From Chryseobacterium phocaeense (GTDB lineage Bacteria > Bacteroidota > Bacteroidia > Flavobacteriales > Weeksellaceae), in assembly GCF_900169075.1 (NCBI RefSeq), contig NZ_LT827015.1, forward strand, positions 2,744,158-2,808,157: a DNA stretch of 64,000 nt, given 5' to 3'. Below, piece after piece: positions 24,018 to 32,853 of the stretch. The translations under genes and the position numbers were made by a program. Under the pieces are notes generated by a model that did not search any database, had not been told where the DNA came from, and worked only from the letters and a program-made list of their open reading frames with translations. Each line of letters opens with the position of its first letter. Position 1 is the stretch's first letter.

Positions 24018-25265
24018 ATGAAAATATTTCAACTCTCCACCATATTTTTGTTCGCAGGTGTTTCACTTGCCACAGCACAGACGGGAATTAATACCAATGC
24101 CCCGGCTTCCACACTGGATATCGTCGCAAAAAATCCCACAGGAACCACTACTAACGTAGACGGACTTCTGATCCCGAGACTGGACAGACAAAGGGCGCAA
24201 AGCATGACGGCCGTTCCCACTTCCACCCTTATTTATGTCAACAGTATTGCAACCGGAACCTTAGCCGGCACCGCGGTCAACATTGATGCCACAGGCTATT
24301 ATTATTTCAATGGAACAGCCTGGGTCAAAATAGATCCGTCTTTAAATATCTATAATACAAACGGAACCCTGGCAGGAGCAAGAACCGTGACAACCAACGG
24401 AAATTCTTTAAGTTTTGTGAACGGAACCAGTAACGTGGGAATTGCAACCGCTACCACCCAGGGAATTGTTTCGGCAACCGGTTCCACAAGAGGATCGATG
24501 ACCTTCACCGGCGGATCTGCGAATCTGGATATGTACGTGGATAACGCCAATGCCGCACAGATCAATACTTCAGGAAATTCAACAAAGCTAAGTATTGGTA
24601 CAGCCAACACGTCTCCTGTAGCCCTGAAAGCCAACGGTGCAGAAAGACTTACCATGATCAGCAACGGAAACGTGGGCATAGGAACTGCTGCCCCCAACAC
24701 CCGTTTAGAAGTATCGTCCGGAACTGCAAATGCTTCAGGGTTAAGATTAACCAATCTGACCTCAGCTTCTCCTATTGCTGCAGGACAGTCTATAGGGGTG
24801 GATGCATCAGGAAATATCATAACGGTAGCCAATCCTACCCCGGCAAGTATCAATACAGCGACTGTAAACAGTACTACTGGTGCGGATTATAACGTCAATG
24901 ATCTTGCAGCCACCATAGTTACGGGAACATCACAGTCTATCACTATCCCGGCAGGTGGTAAGGCTTTATTCATCAATTTTATGCTGGGAATAGATTATGT
25001 AGGGTTCCCGGCCGGAGGTGGACAGGCAACTTATGAAGCCAGATTGTATATTGACGGCGTTGCTACTGACTGTTATCTGCGTACTCAGGAAACATCGGCC
25101 GGAACAAATACACAGTTTACCATCAATACCGTAAAATTTCTTACCGCCGGAAGCCATACGATGGATGTAAGAATGAGAAGAGTGGTTAATAACGGAACAA
25201 CATCCGGTGCCAATGCTCCGTGCAGGCCTATTTCCATGTCTTTTAACGCTTCCTATATCAATTAA
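24018..25265 (+). CDS. Secreted tail-fibre-like repeat protein, tandem paralogue 3
   Basis: The third copy. Starting at ATG 24018 (MKIFQLSTIFLFAGVSLATAQ) gives 415 residues with a proper signal peptide, the same length as paralogue 2. An upstream in-frame ATG at 23964 would add 18 basic residues before the signal peptide and is less likely. It ends in the same C-terminal domain (FMLGIDYVGFPAGG..., DCYLRTQE). A strong bidirectional terminator follows the gene. Confidence 0.8.
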   Translation: MKIFQLSTIFLFAGVSLATAQTGINTNAPASTLDIVAKNPTGTTTNVDGLLIPRLDRQRAQSMTAVPTSTLIYVNSIATGTLAGTAVNIDATGYYYFNGTAWVKIDPSLNIYNTNGTLAGARTVTTNGNSLSFVNGTSNVGIATATTQGIVSATGSTRGSMTFTGGSANLDMYVDNANAAQINTSGNSTKLSIGTANTSPVALKANGAERLTMISNGNVGIGTAAPNTRLEVSSGTANASGLRLTNLTSASPIAAGQSIGVDASGNIITVANPTPASINTATVNSTTGADYNVNDLAATIVTGTSQSITIPAGGKALFINFMLGIDYVGFPAGGGQATYEARLYIDGVATDCYLRTQETSAGTNTQFTINTVKFLTAGSHTMDVRMRRVVNNGTTSGANAPCRPISMSFNASYIN

Positions 25266-25287
25266 TGACTATTACAGATCATACATA

Positions 25288-25317
25288 AAACTCGCAGAAC
25301 ATTCTGCGAGTTTTTTT
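25288..25317. terminator. Bidirectional terminator
   Basis: AAACTCGCAGAA - CA - TTCTGCGAGTTT forms a perfect 12-bp stem (25288-25313), with a T-run on the plus strand and an A-tract before it. It is shared by the third paralogue and the convergent T9SS cargo gene. Confidence 0.9.
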
Positions 25318-25349
25318 GGTCAAGTCTTTTAAATGTTTCTAATTTTACT

Positions 25350-26666
25350 TTACTGTCTGATGAATTTAACACTTTGTGAAGTTTCCCCCTTCACGAAAAT
25401 CTGCAGTATATAATTTCCTCTGGATAAAGAAGAAACATCAATTCTGCCGTCCACAGCATTATTTGTTTTTATTTTCTGACCGACCATATTGTAGATATCC
25501 ACTTTCTCAATATTTTTGATTCCTCTGATATACAGAATGTCCTTTACCGGATTGGGATATACGGATATTGTGCTGTTATTCTTTATGCTTTCAGCGGTAG
25601 CAAGCTGTATTTTTGAAAGATCGAGGAAAAAGGCTACGATCTGGTTGGATGCATTGGTTCCCACTCCGGCAATTTTTTTCCCGTCCTGTGAAATCGCCAA
25701 AGGAAGCGCCATATTCACGCCTTGGGTATTGATTCCAAGACCTGTCGCATGATCATTCAGGTTGACGCGTCCTCCTGCGGAAGTCCATATAAAGCCTTCT
25801 CCAGACATGGGAGGTGACGCAAAAGCCCTGAAAAACCCGACTACTGTCTTACCGTCGGCAGAGATTCCGGTTGCTCCCCCTCTGAAGAAGACCGAGGAAT
25901 TTGGATGTGTTATATAAGTAAGGCCATTCACGCTGTTCCATACGTATGGATTGGGCATTGAAGCACCTATGATGGTGGTTCCGTCCGCTGAAACATCTCC
26001 TGCTTCGCCCACATAATCGCCGTTGGCATCTGTAATAAAACTTTCTACTCCGTCTACCCATTTGGCACCGCTTCTTGTTCCGTTATCCTGATCCTGCCAG
26101 CCGACAATTACAGATCCGTCTGAATTGATGGCATTGGCCCTGGAACTCCTGTTGGGAACTATACTTCCAAGATCCGTTACTCCGGTGGTGGCATTCCATT
26201 TTACTGCATGTGCACTTCCTGCAGTGAGCCATCCGAGCCCCACGATGGTATTCCCGTCGGAGGTCATTCCCCATGTGGAACTTACGTGTCCGTCCCAACC
26301 GGTAGGAACCAGTCCTCCATGGTTGGTCCAGGATGTAGAAGCAGTGTCGTAGGTGGAAATTTCATTAAAACCGGTCGCGGTATTGGTGGTGGAAGAACCT
26401 ATTTTGGTTCCGTCCGCAGTGATCAGTGTTCTTCCGGCTGCGGGATATCCATTGGAGATAGAACCTATCTGCACCAAACCAGTCAGTTCATCCCATTTAT
26501 AGATCTGGCCGGCACTGGTATGCATGCTGACAATTCCACCATCAGAAATACCGCCTACAGTATAATTTCCGACTGCCATAACAGTCAGCTGGGCTTCTGC
26601 GAGAGAAAACCCAAACAAAAAGCAAGCATATAAAGCTTTTATTGAAATTTTGTAAATCTTTTTCAT
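25350..26666 (-). CDS. Secreted HAF-repeat beta-propeller with type IX secretion sorting domain
   Basis: A 438-residue exported protein with a signal peptide (LYACFLFGFSLAEAQ). The middle consists of repeats such as ADGTKIGSS, SDGNTIVGLGW, SDGSVIVGWQDQ and ADGKTVVGFF, the HAF/WxG-type extracellular repeat that folds as propeller blades. The last ~70 residues form a type A T9SS C-terminal sorting domain: SVYPNPVKDILYI, VDIYNMVGQKI, LSRGNYILQIF, KFIRQ. It should be carried across the outer membrane by the T9SS and attached or released. Cargo function is unknown. Confidence 0.88.
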   Translation of the reverse strand: MKKIYKISIKALYACFLFGFSLAEAQLTVMAVGNYTVGGISDGGIVSMHTSAGQIYKWDELTGLVQIGSISNGYPAAGRTLITADGTKIGSSTTNTATGFNEISTYDTASTSWTNHGGLVPTGWDGHVSSTWGMTSDGNTIVGLGWLTAGSAHAVKWNATTGVTDLGSIVPNRSSRANAINSDGSVIVGWQDQDNGTRSGAKWVDGVESFITDANGDYVGEAGDVSADGTTIIGASMPNPYVWNSVNGLTYITHPNSSVFFRGGATGISADGKTVVGFFRAFASPPMSGEGFIWTSAGGRVNLNDHATGLGINTQGVNMALPLAISQDGKKIAGVGTNASNQIVAFFLDLSKIQLATAESIKNNSTISVYPNPVKDILYIRGIKNIEKVDIYNMVGQKIKTNNAVDGRIDVSSLSRGNYILQIFVKGETSQSVKFIRQ

Positions 26667-26893
26667 AAATAGTTAAGTTTAATATTTTGGATTGGCTGAA
26701 ACAATATTAATATTATATTTACCTTTTCAAAAGAATTTGACTTATATAATTCGTGAAATTCAAAAGAATATAAAATATAAATCGTTAAAATCCAACCATA
26801 TAACAAAAATATACTTTGAGGACAGATGATCAGGAATCGGTAAGAAAAACCGAAAAAAAATCTTTTTTTTGCCAGAATATTCTGGTCCGGAAC

Positions 26894-28438
26894 ATGAGAT
26901 TTCTATTGATTCTTCTGTGTTCAGTTTTCATCAAAGCACAATCTGGTCCGGATTTCAGTATTTTGGCGGACAAAGCTTTTCAGAAACTGTATCAGAATCC
27001 GGATGACTGTATCAGTTACTCACAAGCACTTCTCATCAGCGATCAGAATCCTGAACACAGGATTGTGCTTCAGAACATTATTTCTCAGGCGTATGCCATG
27101 AAGGGAGATTATGTACAGTCCGTTAATATTTACAGTCAGAAGGAAAATTCGAAAGAAAATGAACAGCTTTCATATTTCCTGCAGGCGGCCGGGGATTATA
27201 ATCTTGCAGACCAGTATCAGAACCTTGACCTTTACGGCCAGTCACAACGGATCATTTCCGGTCTTTTATCTGATCCGAAATTATTGAAAGAAGATCACCC
27301 TGGAATGCCTGTCATTACAGCAAAACTTTATCAGCTGGAGGCGCTCAATCTCGGAATTAACAGAAATTATCCCTGCGCTCTGGAAAGCCTTAGCAAAAGT
27401 GATCAGTATCTCGGTTTCAGCAATCAGGAAAATCAGATTCTGAAATTGGAAAACAGCATATTCAGAGCTTCTTTTTTGATGAGACAAAATAAATCAGAAG
27501 AGGCCAGGCATCTGCTGGAGGCCACGTTTGTTTTAGTTGAAAAAAATACAGACTATTATTTTCTTCAGGCATTGGCGGCCGAAAACCTGTCGCGCTATTA
27601 TTTTTTAAAAGAAGACTATCAAATGGGTGTGGAATTTCTTGAAAAAGGACTTTCGAAAATAGAAAACCTTCCCTACAACAGTTTAAAGGCGAAGATCTAC
27701 GAATCTCTTTCCAAAAACTATTTCGCACTTCATAATGACGAAAAATACCATCAATACAATAAGCTTTACACCGAACTCCGTACAAAACTCGATTCCAATA
27801 CCAAAGAAGGAATAAGATATATCGTAAAACTGGTAGAAACCAACCAAAATAATACCCTTGAATTTCAAAACCAGAAACAACTGAAAAAAACGGCTCTGCT
27901 TTCTTCCGGCTTTATCGTCATTATAGCAGGGCTTGTCATCTGTTTTCTGATCCTGAAAAACACGAATAAAGATCTTAAAAAACAATATGATTTTTTTGAA
28001 AGGCAAAAGAAACAGGAACAAAAACCGCCGGAAAATATTCATGTAACTCCTGAAAAAGATTCAAATAAGATTTCAAAGGAAAAGGAAGATGAAATCCTCG
28101 GTAAGCTTGAAGAATGGGAAAAACAACAGCGCTTCCTTGATAAAAGTATGACACTTTCCGTACTGTCTTCACAAATGGGTGTGAATACAAAATATCTTTC
28201 AGAAGTCATCAATAACAGCAAAGGAAAGAATTTCAACAGCTACATCAATGAATTGAGGATCAACCATATTGCCCGTCTTTTAAGAACAGATTCTGTTTAT
28301 CTAAATTATAAAGTAAGCTATCTGGCTGAATATTCAGGGTTTTCTTCACACAGTGCATTTACCACCGTATTTAAATCCGTGACCGGTATGTCTCCCAATG
28401 TTTATATCCAGGAAATCAGTAAAAACAAGACAGTATGA
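26894..28438 (+). CDS. Membrane-anchored TPR / AraC-type transcriptional regulator
   Basis: A 514-residue regulator. It begins with a signal-like segment (MRFLLILLCSVFIKAQ), continues with TPR-like helices to about residue 340, has one membrane span (LLSSGFIVIIAGLVICFLIL), and ends in a cytosolic AraC HTH (~residues 420-510) with LSVLSSQMGVNTKYLSEVIN and LAEYSGFSSHSAFTTVFKSVTGMSP. This arrangement would sense something outside and bind DNA inside. The ATG at 26894 was chosen because the longer TTG reading (26816) overlaps a likely -7 box (ATACTTTG). Its stop overlaps the next gene (ATGA). Confidence 0.88.
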   Translation: MRFLLILLCSVFIKAQSGPDFSILADKAFQKLYQNPDDCISYSQALLISDQNPEHRIVLQNIISQAYAMKGDYVQSVNIYSQKENSKENEQLSYFLQAAGDYNLADQYQNLDLYGQSQRIISGLLSDPKLLKEDHPGMPVITAKLYQLEALNLGINRNYPCALESLSKSDQYLGFSNQENQILKLENSIFRASFLMRQNKSEEARHLLEATFVLVEKNTDYYFLQALAAENLSRYYFLKEDYQMGVEFLEKGLSKIENLPYNSLKAKIYESLSKNYFALHNDEKYHQYNKLYTELRTKLDSNTKEGIRYIVKLVETNQNNTLEFQNQKQLKKTALLSSGFIVIIAGLVICFLILKNTNKDLKKQYDFFERQKKQEQKPPENIHVTPEKDSNKISKEKEDEILGKLEEWEKQQRFLDKSMTLSVLSSQMGVNTKYLSEVINNSKGKNFNSYINELRINHIARLLRTDSVYLNYKVSYLAEYSGFSSHSAFTTVFKSVTGMSPNVYIQEISKNKTV

Positions 28439-29565
28439 AATTGATCTTAAAAATAATTCCGGTGATGGTTCTTTTGTTCAGCGTGTTAGTTTCAGGACAG
28501 AAAACTTCGCTGGATTCCCTGATGAAAAAAGCACGCCTCGAAATTTATGATAACCCGGAACGTGCCATCATAATCGGGAAAGATCTTCTGAAAAAAAATC
28601 ACGATATCCATGATCAAATCAAAATCTACCAGCTTCTGTCTACTGCCCATATTGCAAAAAGGGATTTTGACCGGTCATTGCAGTATCTTTTAAAAGCAAA
28701 GGAAACTGCGGAAAAGACCAATGATCTGAAAATCCGCACCAGCATCCTGATCTCGGCGGCTATCCAATACCAGCAGATGGAATTGTTCAGCAAAAGCCTG
28801 GAAACCCTTAACGAAGCAGACCGTCTTTTGATAAAACTTCCTGACGATCTGCCTGAAAAGCACATTGAAACCGCCAGGAGCTTTGCCATCCGCGGTATGA
28901 TTTATAAAAGTCAATCGAATCCTGAAATTGCCCTCAAAAAATTCCTGATCTCTATTCAGAATTTTGAAAAAATACAGCATAAGCAGACCACCTATTCGAA
29001 TATGAGTGTGGTGTATTACAATATCGGCTACTGTTATCTTAACCTTAATCAATTTGAAAAAGCGCATCACGCCTTTCTTCAGTCTATGGAATATGCACGC
29101 AGGAATAAAGCAAAAAGTCTGGAAGCATTTGCATTGAAAGGTATGTCCGAGATGTACAAACAGAAAAAAGAGAATGAAAAAGCTTTACAATTACTCATCA
29201 ATGCTGAAGATCTGAGCAAAAATACCGGCGACCTGATTCTCAATGAAGGAATTTATAAGGAAATGTCCGAAAACTATCTGGCACTGGGAAAACCTGCTTT
29301 ATACCAGAACTACAGCAAGAAATATTTTGAAATGCGTTTCCGGCGGGAGCAGAATGAATTAAGTTCGATTAACCATTCCATTAACAATCATAATAAAGAA
29401 ACCTTAAAAAAAAGCAGCGAAATGAAAACCCGTTACCGCTATCTGAGAGGAATTATTACAGGTTTCTGCATATTATTCATTTCCTTATTGCTTTATTTGA
29501 TTTTCAAAACAAGGAAGCAGAATTTGAGGTACAGGAAAGAGATACAGGAGTTGATTAAGTTATGA
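28435..29565 (+). CDS. TPR membrane protein without HTH, partner of the preceding regulator
   Basis: A 376-residue protein with a signal peptide (IIPVMVLLFSVLVSGQ), several TPR motifs (for example YYNIGYCYLNLNQFEKAHHAFLQSMEYAR and ALKGMSEMYKQKKENEKALQLL) and one C-terminal membrane span (IITGFCILFISLLLYLIF). After the span only ~20 basic residues remain. It resembles the sensor half of the upstream TPR-AraC protein without the DNA-binding domain and overlaps it by four bases. A role as co-sensor or decoy of the regulator is inferred from this; nothing shows it directly. Confidence 0.85.
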   Translation: MKLILKIIPVMVLLFSVLVSGQKTSLDSLMKKARLEIYDNPERAIIIGKDLLKKNHDIHDQIKIYQLLSTAHIAKRDFDRSLQYLLKAKETAEKTNDLKIRTSILISAAIQYQQMELFSKSLETLNEADRLLIKLPDDLPEKHIETARSFAIRGMIYKSQSNPEIALKKFLISIQNFEKIQHKQTTYSNMSVVYYNIGYCYLNLNQFEKAHHAFLQSMEYARRNKAKSLEAFALKGMSEMYKQKKENEKALQLLINAEDLSKNTGDLILNEGIYKEMSENYLALGKPALYQNYSKKYFEMRFRREQNELSSINHSINNHNKETLKKSSEMKTRYRYLRGIITGFCILFISLLLYLIFKTRKQNLRYRKEIQELIKL

Positions 29566-29593
29566 GCAATAAGTAATAAGTAATCTGTAATGG

Positions 29594-29638
29594 AAAATAC
29601 CCGGAGCATTCCTGACGGAATGCTCCGGGTATTTTTTG
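29594..29638 (+). terminator. Strong intrinsic terminator after the TPR genes
   Basis: AAAATACCCGGAGCATTCC - TGAC - GGAATGCTCCGGGTATTTT makes a 19-bp stem (29594-29635) whose 3' side runs into TTTTTTG. Confidence 0.92.
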
Positions 29639-29655
29639 TTTTGTCGCGGGTTAGC

Positions 29656-29811
29656 TTAGTCGCAGGTGGGTAAATGCAGGAGTTCCCTTGTGTTCAGGCA
29701 AATCTGATTACAGCAGATGTGAAAAGGCGGACACTTCAGATCAGCCGAGCATCCAATACCTCCGTTGCTTCCTTTGATCGTTTTAAGATCTGTTCTTGAT
29801 AATTTTTTCAT
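29656..29811 (-). CDS. Small GG-leader peptide with six cysteines (bacteriocin-like)
   Basis: A 51-residue peptide from ATG 29811. It starts MKKLSRTDLKTIKGSNGG, the 'MKKLSR.DLK.I.GG' leader common to short peptides in Chryseobacterium. The core has six cysteines (positions 21, 27, 33, 34, 38, 50; spacing C-x5-C-x5-CC-x3-C-x11-C), which suggests a disulfide-knotted mature peptide. In related systems the GG leader is cut by a C39-peptidase ABC exporter, but none is in the window. It could be a secreted bacteriocin-like or signalling peptide. An in-frame ATG nine codons upstream is less likely as start. Confidence 0.75.
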   Translation of the reverse strand: MKKLSRTDLKTIKGSNGGIGCSADLKCPPFHICCNQICLNTRELLHLPTCD

Positions 29812-29903
29812 GATTATATATTTTGATTTGTATTCCAAATATAGTTATATTTCTCTACGCATAGAATTAAAAAACATTTCATGTACAATCATCATCGCAG
29901 ACA

Positions 29904-29933
29904 TAAAAAAAACATTCCCCGAAAGGAATGTTT
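29904..29933 (-). terminator. Terminator of the alkaline phosphatase gene
   Basis: On the minus strand AAACATTCC - TTTCGG - GGAATGTTT (29910-29933) is followed by T7, about 22 bases after the stop of the phosphatase gene. Confidence 0.85.
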
Positions 29934-29955
29934 CTTATTTTATGATACACTTCAG

Positions 29956-31602
29956 TTATCTTCCAATCACCTCTGTAATTGGGTTTCCTACGTTTCCGCT
30001 TGGGAACTGAATCTTCAGCAGTGATGAAACAGTAGGAGCAATATCAGTCATATTATACGCTTTATTGCTCTCTCCTTTCTGGATCCCCCAGCCCATAAAG
30101 ATCAATGGAATGTGGGAATCGTAAGAATTCCATACGCTGTGTGTGGTTCCTGTTTTGGAGTATGGAGGAAGCATGGAATCGTGGGAGATCAGCTGGATAT
30201 CACCGCTTCTCTGTCTGTTGATTCCGTTGATAATTCTCTCTTTGATCGGTTCCGGAATTGTAGCTTCCTGAACTTCATCTACGGATACCGCATACAAAAC
30301 GGTAGGATCTTTCTGCAGTTCCCTGATGGTGAAATCTCTCAGGTCATCCAGTTCAATTTTGTTATCCTGCATCAGCTTTCTGTCAAAATAGATCTGGTAA
30401 TTATCTACAGCATTGATCAGCTTATCCACCCCGAATTTATCCTTCAGCTTCTGGTTGATATCTTTTTCCATTCCTTCCCCGAAGAATCCGGTAGTAATTT
30501 TATGTTCTTTCAGGAATCCTACTGAGTGGGCTCCCCCATGGTCAGCAGAAAGGAAAACGGTATACTCTCCTTTTCCTACTTTTGAATCCAGATAGTTGAA
30601 AAACTGGGCAAGATCCTGGTCCAGTCTTAAATACACATCTTCCACTTCAATGGAATTCGGACCGAATTTATGGCCTGCGTAATCTGTAGAAGCCAGGTTG
30701 ATCGCTAAAAAGTCTGTGATCTCATCACCCCCTAACTTTTCTCCTTCCACAGAGGCTTCAGCCAGTTTCAATGTCAGTGTATTTCCAAACGGGGTATATC
30801 TGATATTATCTTTTTTAGCCTGATAATCCTGTGCTAAATTGCTGTAAGGAAAAACAGGTGTTTTTGCACTTCCCAGCAGTCCTTCCCATGAAGAATTGTC
30901 CGGTGAACTTTCTGTATACTGATTGATCGGGAGTAAGGTATTCCAGCCGTTTGCGACTAACTTTTCCGGCAGATTCTGTGCGTTGAAAGATTTCAGCCAT
31001 TGTGGAAGATCGTTCATATACCATGAGCTTGTGATGAAATTTCCAGAACTGTCATCAAACCAGAAAGCTCCATTGGGTGTATGTCCTGCAGGCAGGATGG
31101 ATGCACGGTCTTTCAGTGAAACACCAATTACTTTTCCCTGGAAATTAGTTGCCAGTCTCAATTCGTCTGTTACGGTGGTAGACCAAAGGTTTTTAGGAGA
31201 ATGACTTCCTATTTTCGCATTGGTGGTTCCTACCGGCTGAACGCTTTCATCCGTGGTACAATATACATTTTTCCCGGTTTCCTTATCATTCCAGTCATTT
31301 CCGGCAATACCATGGATGGCAGGTACAGAACCCGTATAGATGCAGGTATGTCCAAGAGCGGTAATGGTAGGGACGTAGTTGATATGAACGTTATTTAAAG
31401 AATATCCTGTATTCAGCAGTCTTTTGAAACCGTCATTCCCATACTTTCCATAAAATCGGTACAGATAGTCCCACCTCATTTGATCTACTACTAGTCCTAC
31501 GACTAATTTCGGTCTTTCTATTTGAGAATTTCTGTTCTTCTGAGCATTGATTGTCATTACGGACAAAAGGGCCGCCGCCGCAATTGAAATTTTCCTAAGC
31601 AT
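29956..31602 (-). CDS. PafA-like alkaline phosphatase
   Basis: About 548 residues from ATG 31602 (MLRKISIAAAALLSVMTINAQ, a signal peptide). It belongs to the alkaline-phosphatase superfamily: the first metal site is VVDQMRWDYLYRF, the nucleophile region is YVPTITALGHTCIYTG, and the second metal site is FLSADHGGAHS. The best fit is PafA, the phosphate-insensitive periplasmic phosphatase first described in Elizabethkingia (Chryseobacterium) meningoseptica. It hydrolyses phosphate monoesters in the periplasm with two zinc ions. The longer reading from 31626 overlaps the -7 box, so the shorter start is preferred. It is monocistronic, with a terminator at 29904-29933. Confidence 0.88.
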   Translation of the reverse strand: MLRKISIAAAALLSVMTINAQKNRNSQIERPKLVVGLVVDQMRWDYLYRFYGKYGNDGFKRLLNTGYSLNNVHINYVPTITALGHTCIYTGSVPAIHGIAGNDWNDKETGKNVYCTTDESVQPVGTTNAKIGSHSPKNLWSTTVTDELRLATNFQGKVIGVSLKDRASILPAGHTPNGAFWFDDSSGNFITSSWYMNDLPQWLKSFNAQNLPEKLVANGWNTLLPINQYTESSPDNSSWEGLLGSAKTPVFPYSNLAQDYQAKKDNIRYTPFGNTLTLKLAEASVEGEKLGGDEITDFLAINLASTDYAGHKFGPNSIEVEDVYLRLDQDLAQFFNYLDSKVGKGEYTVFLSADHGGAHSVGFLKEHKITTGFFGEGMEKDINQKLKDKFGVDKLINAVDNYQIYFDRKLMQDNKIELDDLRDFTIRELQKDPTVLYAVSVDEVQEATIPEPIKERIINGINRQRSGDIQLISHDSMLPPYSKTGTTHSVWNSYDSHIPLIFMGWGIQKGESNKAYNMTDIAPTVSSLLKIQFPSGNVGNPITEVIGR

Positions 31603-31623
31603 CTGGTAAATTTTTGTTGACGA

Positions 31624-31631
31624 CAAATTTA
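31624..31631 (-). promoter_or_regulatory. -7 box of the alkaline phosphatase promoter
   Basis: On the minus strand TAAATTTG matches TAnnTTTG and lies 21 bases before the chosen ATG. No good TTG element was seen upstream. Confidence 0.5.
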
Positions 31632-31785
31632 CGGGTTTTGAAAGTTTTGGAGTGTGAAATTTTATTTAAATTTGATAACTATTCACTAAACTTATGAGTA
31701 TAGCTATGATTCCAGATATTTCAAGTTTTCCGAAGCTGGCACATACATCAATAATACACCTTAAACAAAAGCTCAATTATCCATC

Positions 31786-32178
31786 ATGATCAAATTCAAA
31801 TACGTCATCCTCTATATTGAAGATGTTGAACAATCAATGAACTTTTACCATAATACATTCGATATGCCAATCAAGTTTATTACTCCTGATAAGGATTACG
31901 GAGAACTGATTACCGGTGAGACCACTATTTCCTTTGCTTCTTTAAGCCTGGCCGGTTCGAATTTAAAGGAGGGATTTCTTTATTCTAAATCAATGGAAAA
32001 ACCTTTTGGGATTGAACTTGGATTCACAACGGATGACGTAGAAAGCCTTTTGGAAAAAGCTCTTGAAAACGGAGCGACTTTATATGAAGAGGTTGCTGTA
32101 AAGCCCTGGGGCCAAAAAGTAGCATATATCAAAGATCCGGATAATTATCTGGTAGAAATCTGCACAGAAATTCAGTAA
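31786..32178 (+). CDS. VOC-family (glyoxalase/bleomycin-resistance fold) protein
   Basis: A 130-residue protein with the paired beta-alpha-beta-beta-beta modules of the vicinal oxygen chelate fold. It starts KFKYVILYIEDVEQSMNFYHNTFDMP and ends AVKPWGQKVAYIKDPDNYLVEICTE, the usual VOC closing motif with its metal-ligand Glu. Members include glyoxalase-like enzymes and drug-binding proteins; the substrate is not evident. It is followed by a GNAT gene after 25 bases. Confidence 0.88.
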   Translation: MIKFKYVILYIEDVEQSMNFYHNTFDMPIKFITPDKDYGELITGETTISFASLSLAGSNLKEGFLYSKSMEKPFGIELGFTTDDVESLLEKALENGATLYEEVAVKPWGQKVAYIKDPDNYLVEICTEIQ

Positions 32179-32203
32179 GTTAAAAATCATATTCACATTT
32201 TTC

Positions 32204-32737
32204 ATGGAGATAAAAAAGCTAGAAAAATTAACGGCCAATCCTACATCAGACTGGGGACTTAACGGGTATGAGACGGACAAAATACTATCTGTTTCTTTCG
32301 TTGAATATGCCGGATCTTTTGAGTTTGTATTAAAAGAAAAGCAGATCAGCTATACCAAAGTGTGGAATACAGATGCTGATGATATTGATGAGCTTAATGA
32401 AATTATAGAGCATGGACATTCATTCGGGGTTTTTGAAAATGAAGAGCTTATGGGCTGGATCATCTGTGAGCACAGGACCTGGAACAACAGTTTTTATATA
32501 GAGAATATCCTGGTGAGTGAAAAAATGAGAAGAAAAGGTGCCGGAGCCCTGCTGATTAAAAATGCGGTACGAGAAGCCAGGCAACTGAACTGCAGGATTC
32601 TTGAACTTGAAACACAGAACACTAATTTTCCTGCGATACAGTTTTACAGAAGATTGGGTTTCAGTATCACAGGACTGAATACAAGATTATATGAGAATGC
32701 TGAAGAAACAGCCGTTTTTATGACCCTGGATTTATAG
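32204..32737 (+). CDS. GNAT acetyltransferase, SatA-like
   Basis: A 177-residue GNAT. IENILVSEKMRRKGAGALLIKNAVREAR is motif A, and ILELETQNTNFPAIQFYRRLGFSITGLN is motif B. The overall layout and the acidic N-terminal region (TDADDIDELNEIIEHGHSFGVF) resemble streptothricin acetyltransferases, so an antibiotic-modifying role is possible. This rests on architecture, not on substrate residues. It is cotranscribed with the VOC gene. Confidence 0.85.
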   Translation: MEIKKLEKLTANPTSDWGLNGYETDKILSVSFVEYAGSFEFVLKEKQISYTKVWNTDADDIDELNEIIEHGHSFGVFENEELMGWIICEHRTWNNSFYIENILVSEKMRRKGAGALLIKNAVREARQLNCRILELETQNTNFPAIQFYRRLGFSITGLNTRLYENAEETAVFMTLDL

Positions 32738-32804
32738 ATGAAGCATCTCGACCCGGTTTAGAAAATAATTGACAAAAACTATAAAACTTATTGAAATTTT
32801 TATT

Positions 32805-32835
32805 TTGTACTAATTAGTACAATTATATACCTTTG
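32805..32835 (+). promoter_or_regulatory. TetR promoter with overlapping 18-bp palindromic operator
   Basis: TTGTACTAATTAGTACAA (32805-32822) is a perfect 18-bp palindrome. Its first TTG is also the -33 element: the consensus -7 box TACCTTTG follows at 32828-32835 with a 20-nt spacer. A repressor bound here would block the promoter. A related site is in front of the SDR gene (33454-33473). Confidence 0.75.
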
Positions 32836-32853
32836 TCTCAGAAATTAATCCCA

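Noticed and set aside
21405..25265. Tail-fibre-like genes as part of a prophage
   Set aside because: All three have signal peptides, and there are no capsid, terminase, portal or integrase genes nearby.
29956..31602. Sulfatase or nucleotide pyrophosphatase identity for the phosphatase gene
   Set aside because: No sulfatase C/S-x-P-x-R motif; the Thr nucleophile region and metal sites fit PafA better.
32833..32853. TTG start for the TetR gene, seven codons upstream of the ATG
   Set aside because: It overlaps the -7 box TACCTTTG, so it cannot be in the transcript in translatable form.
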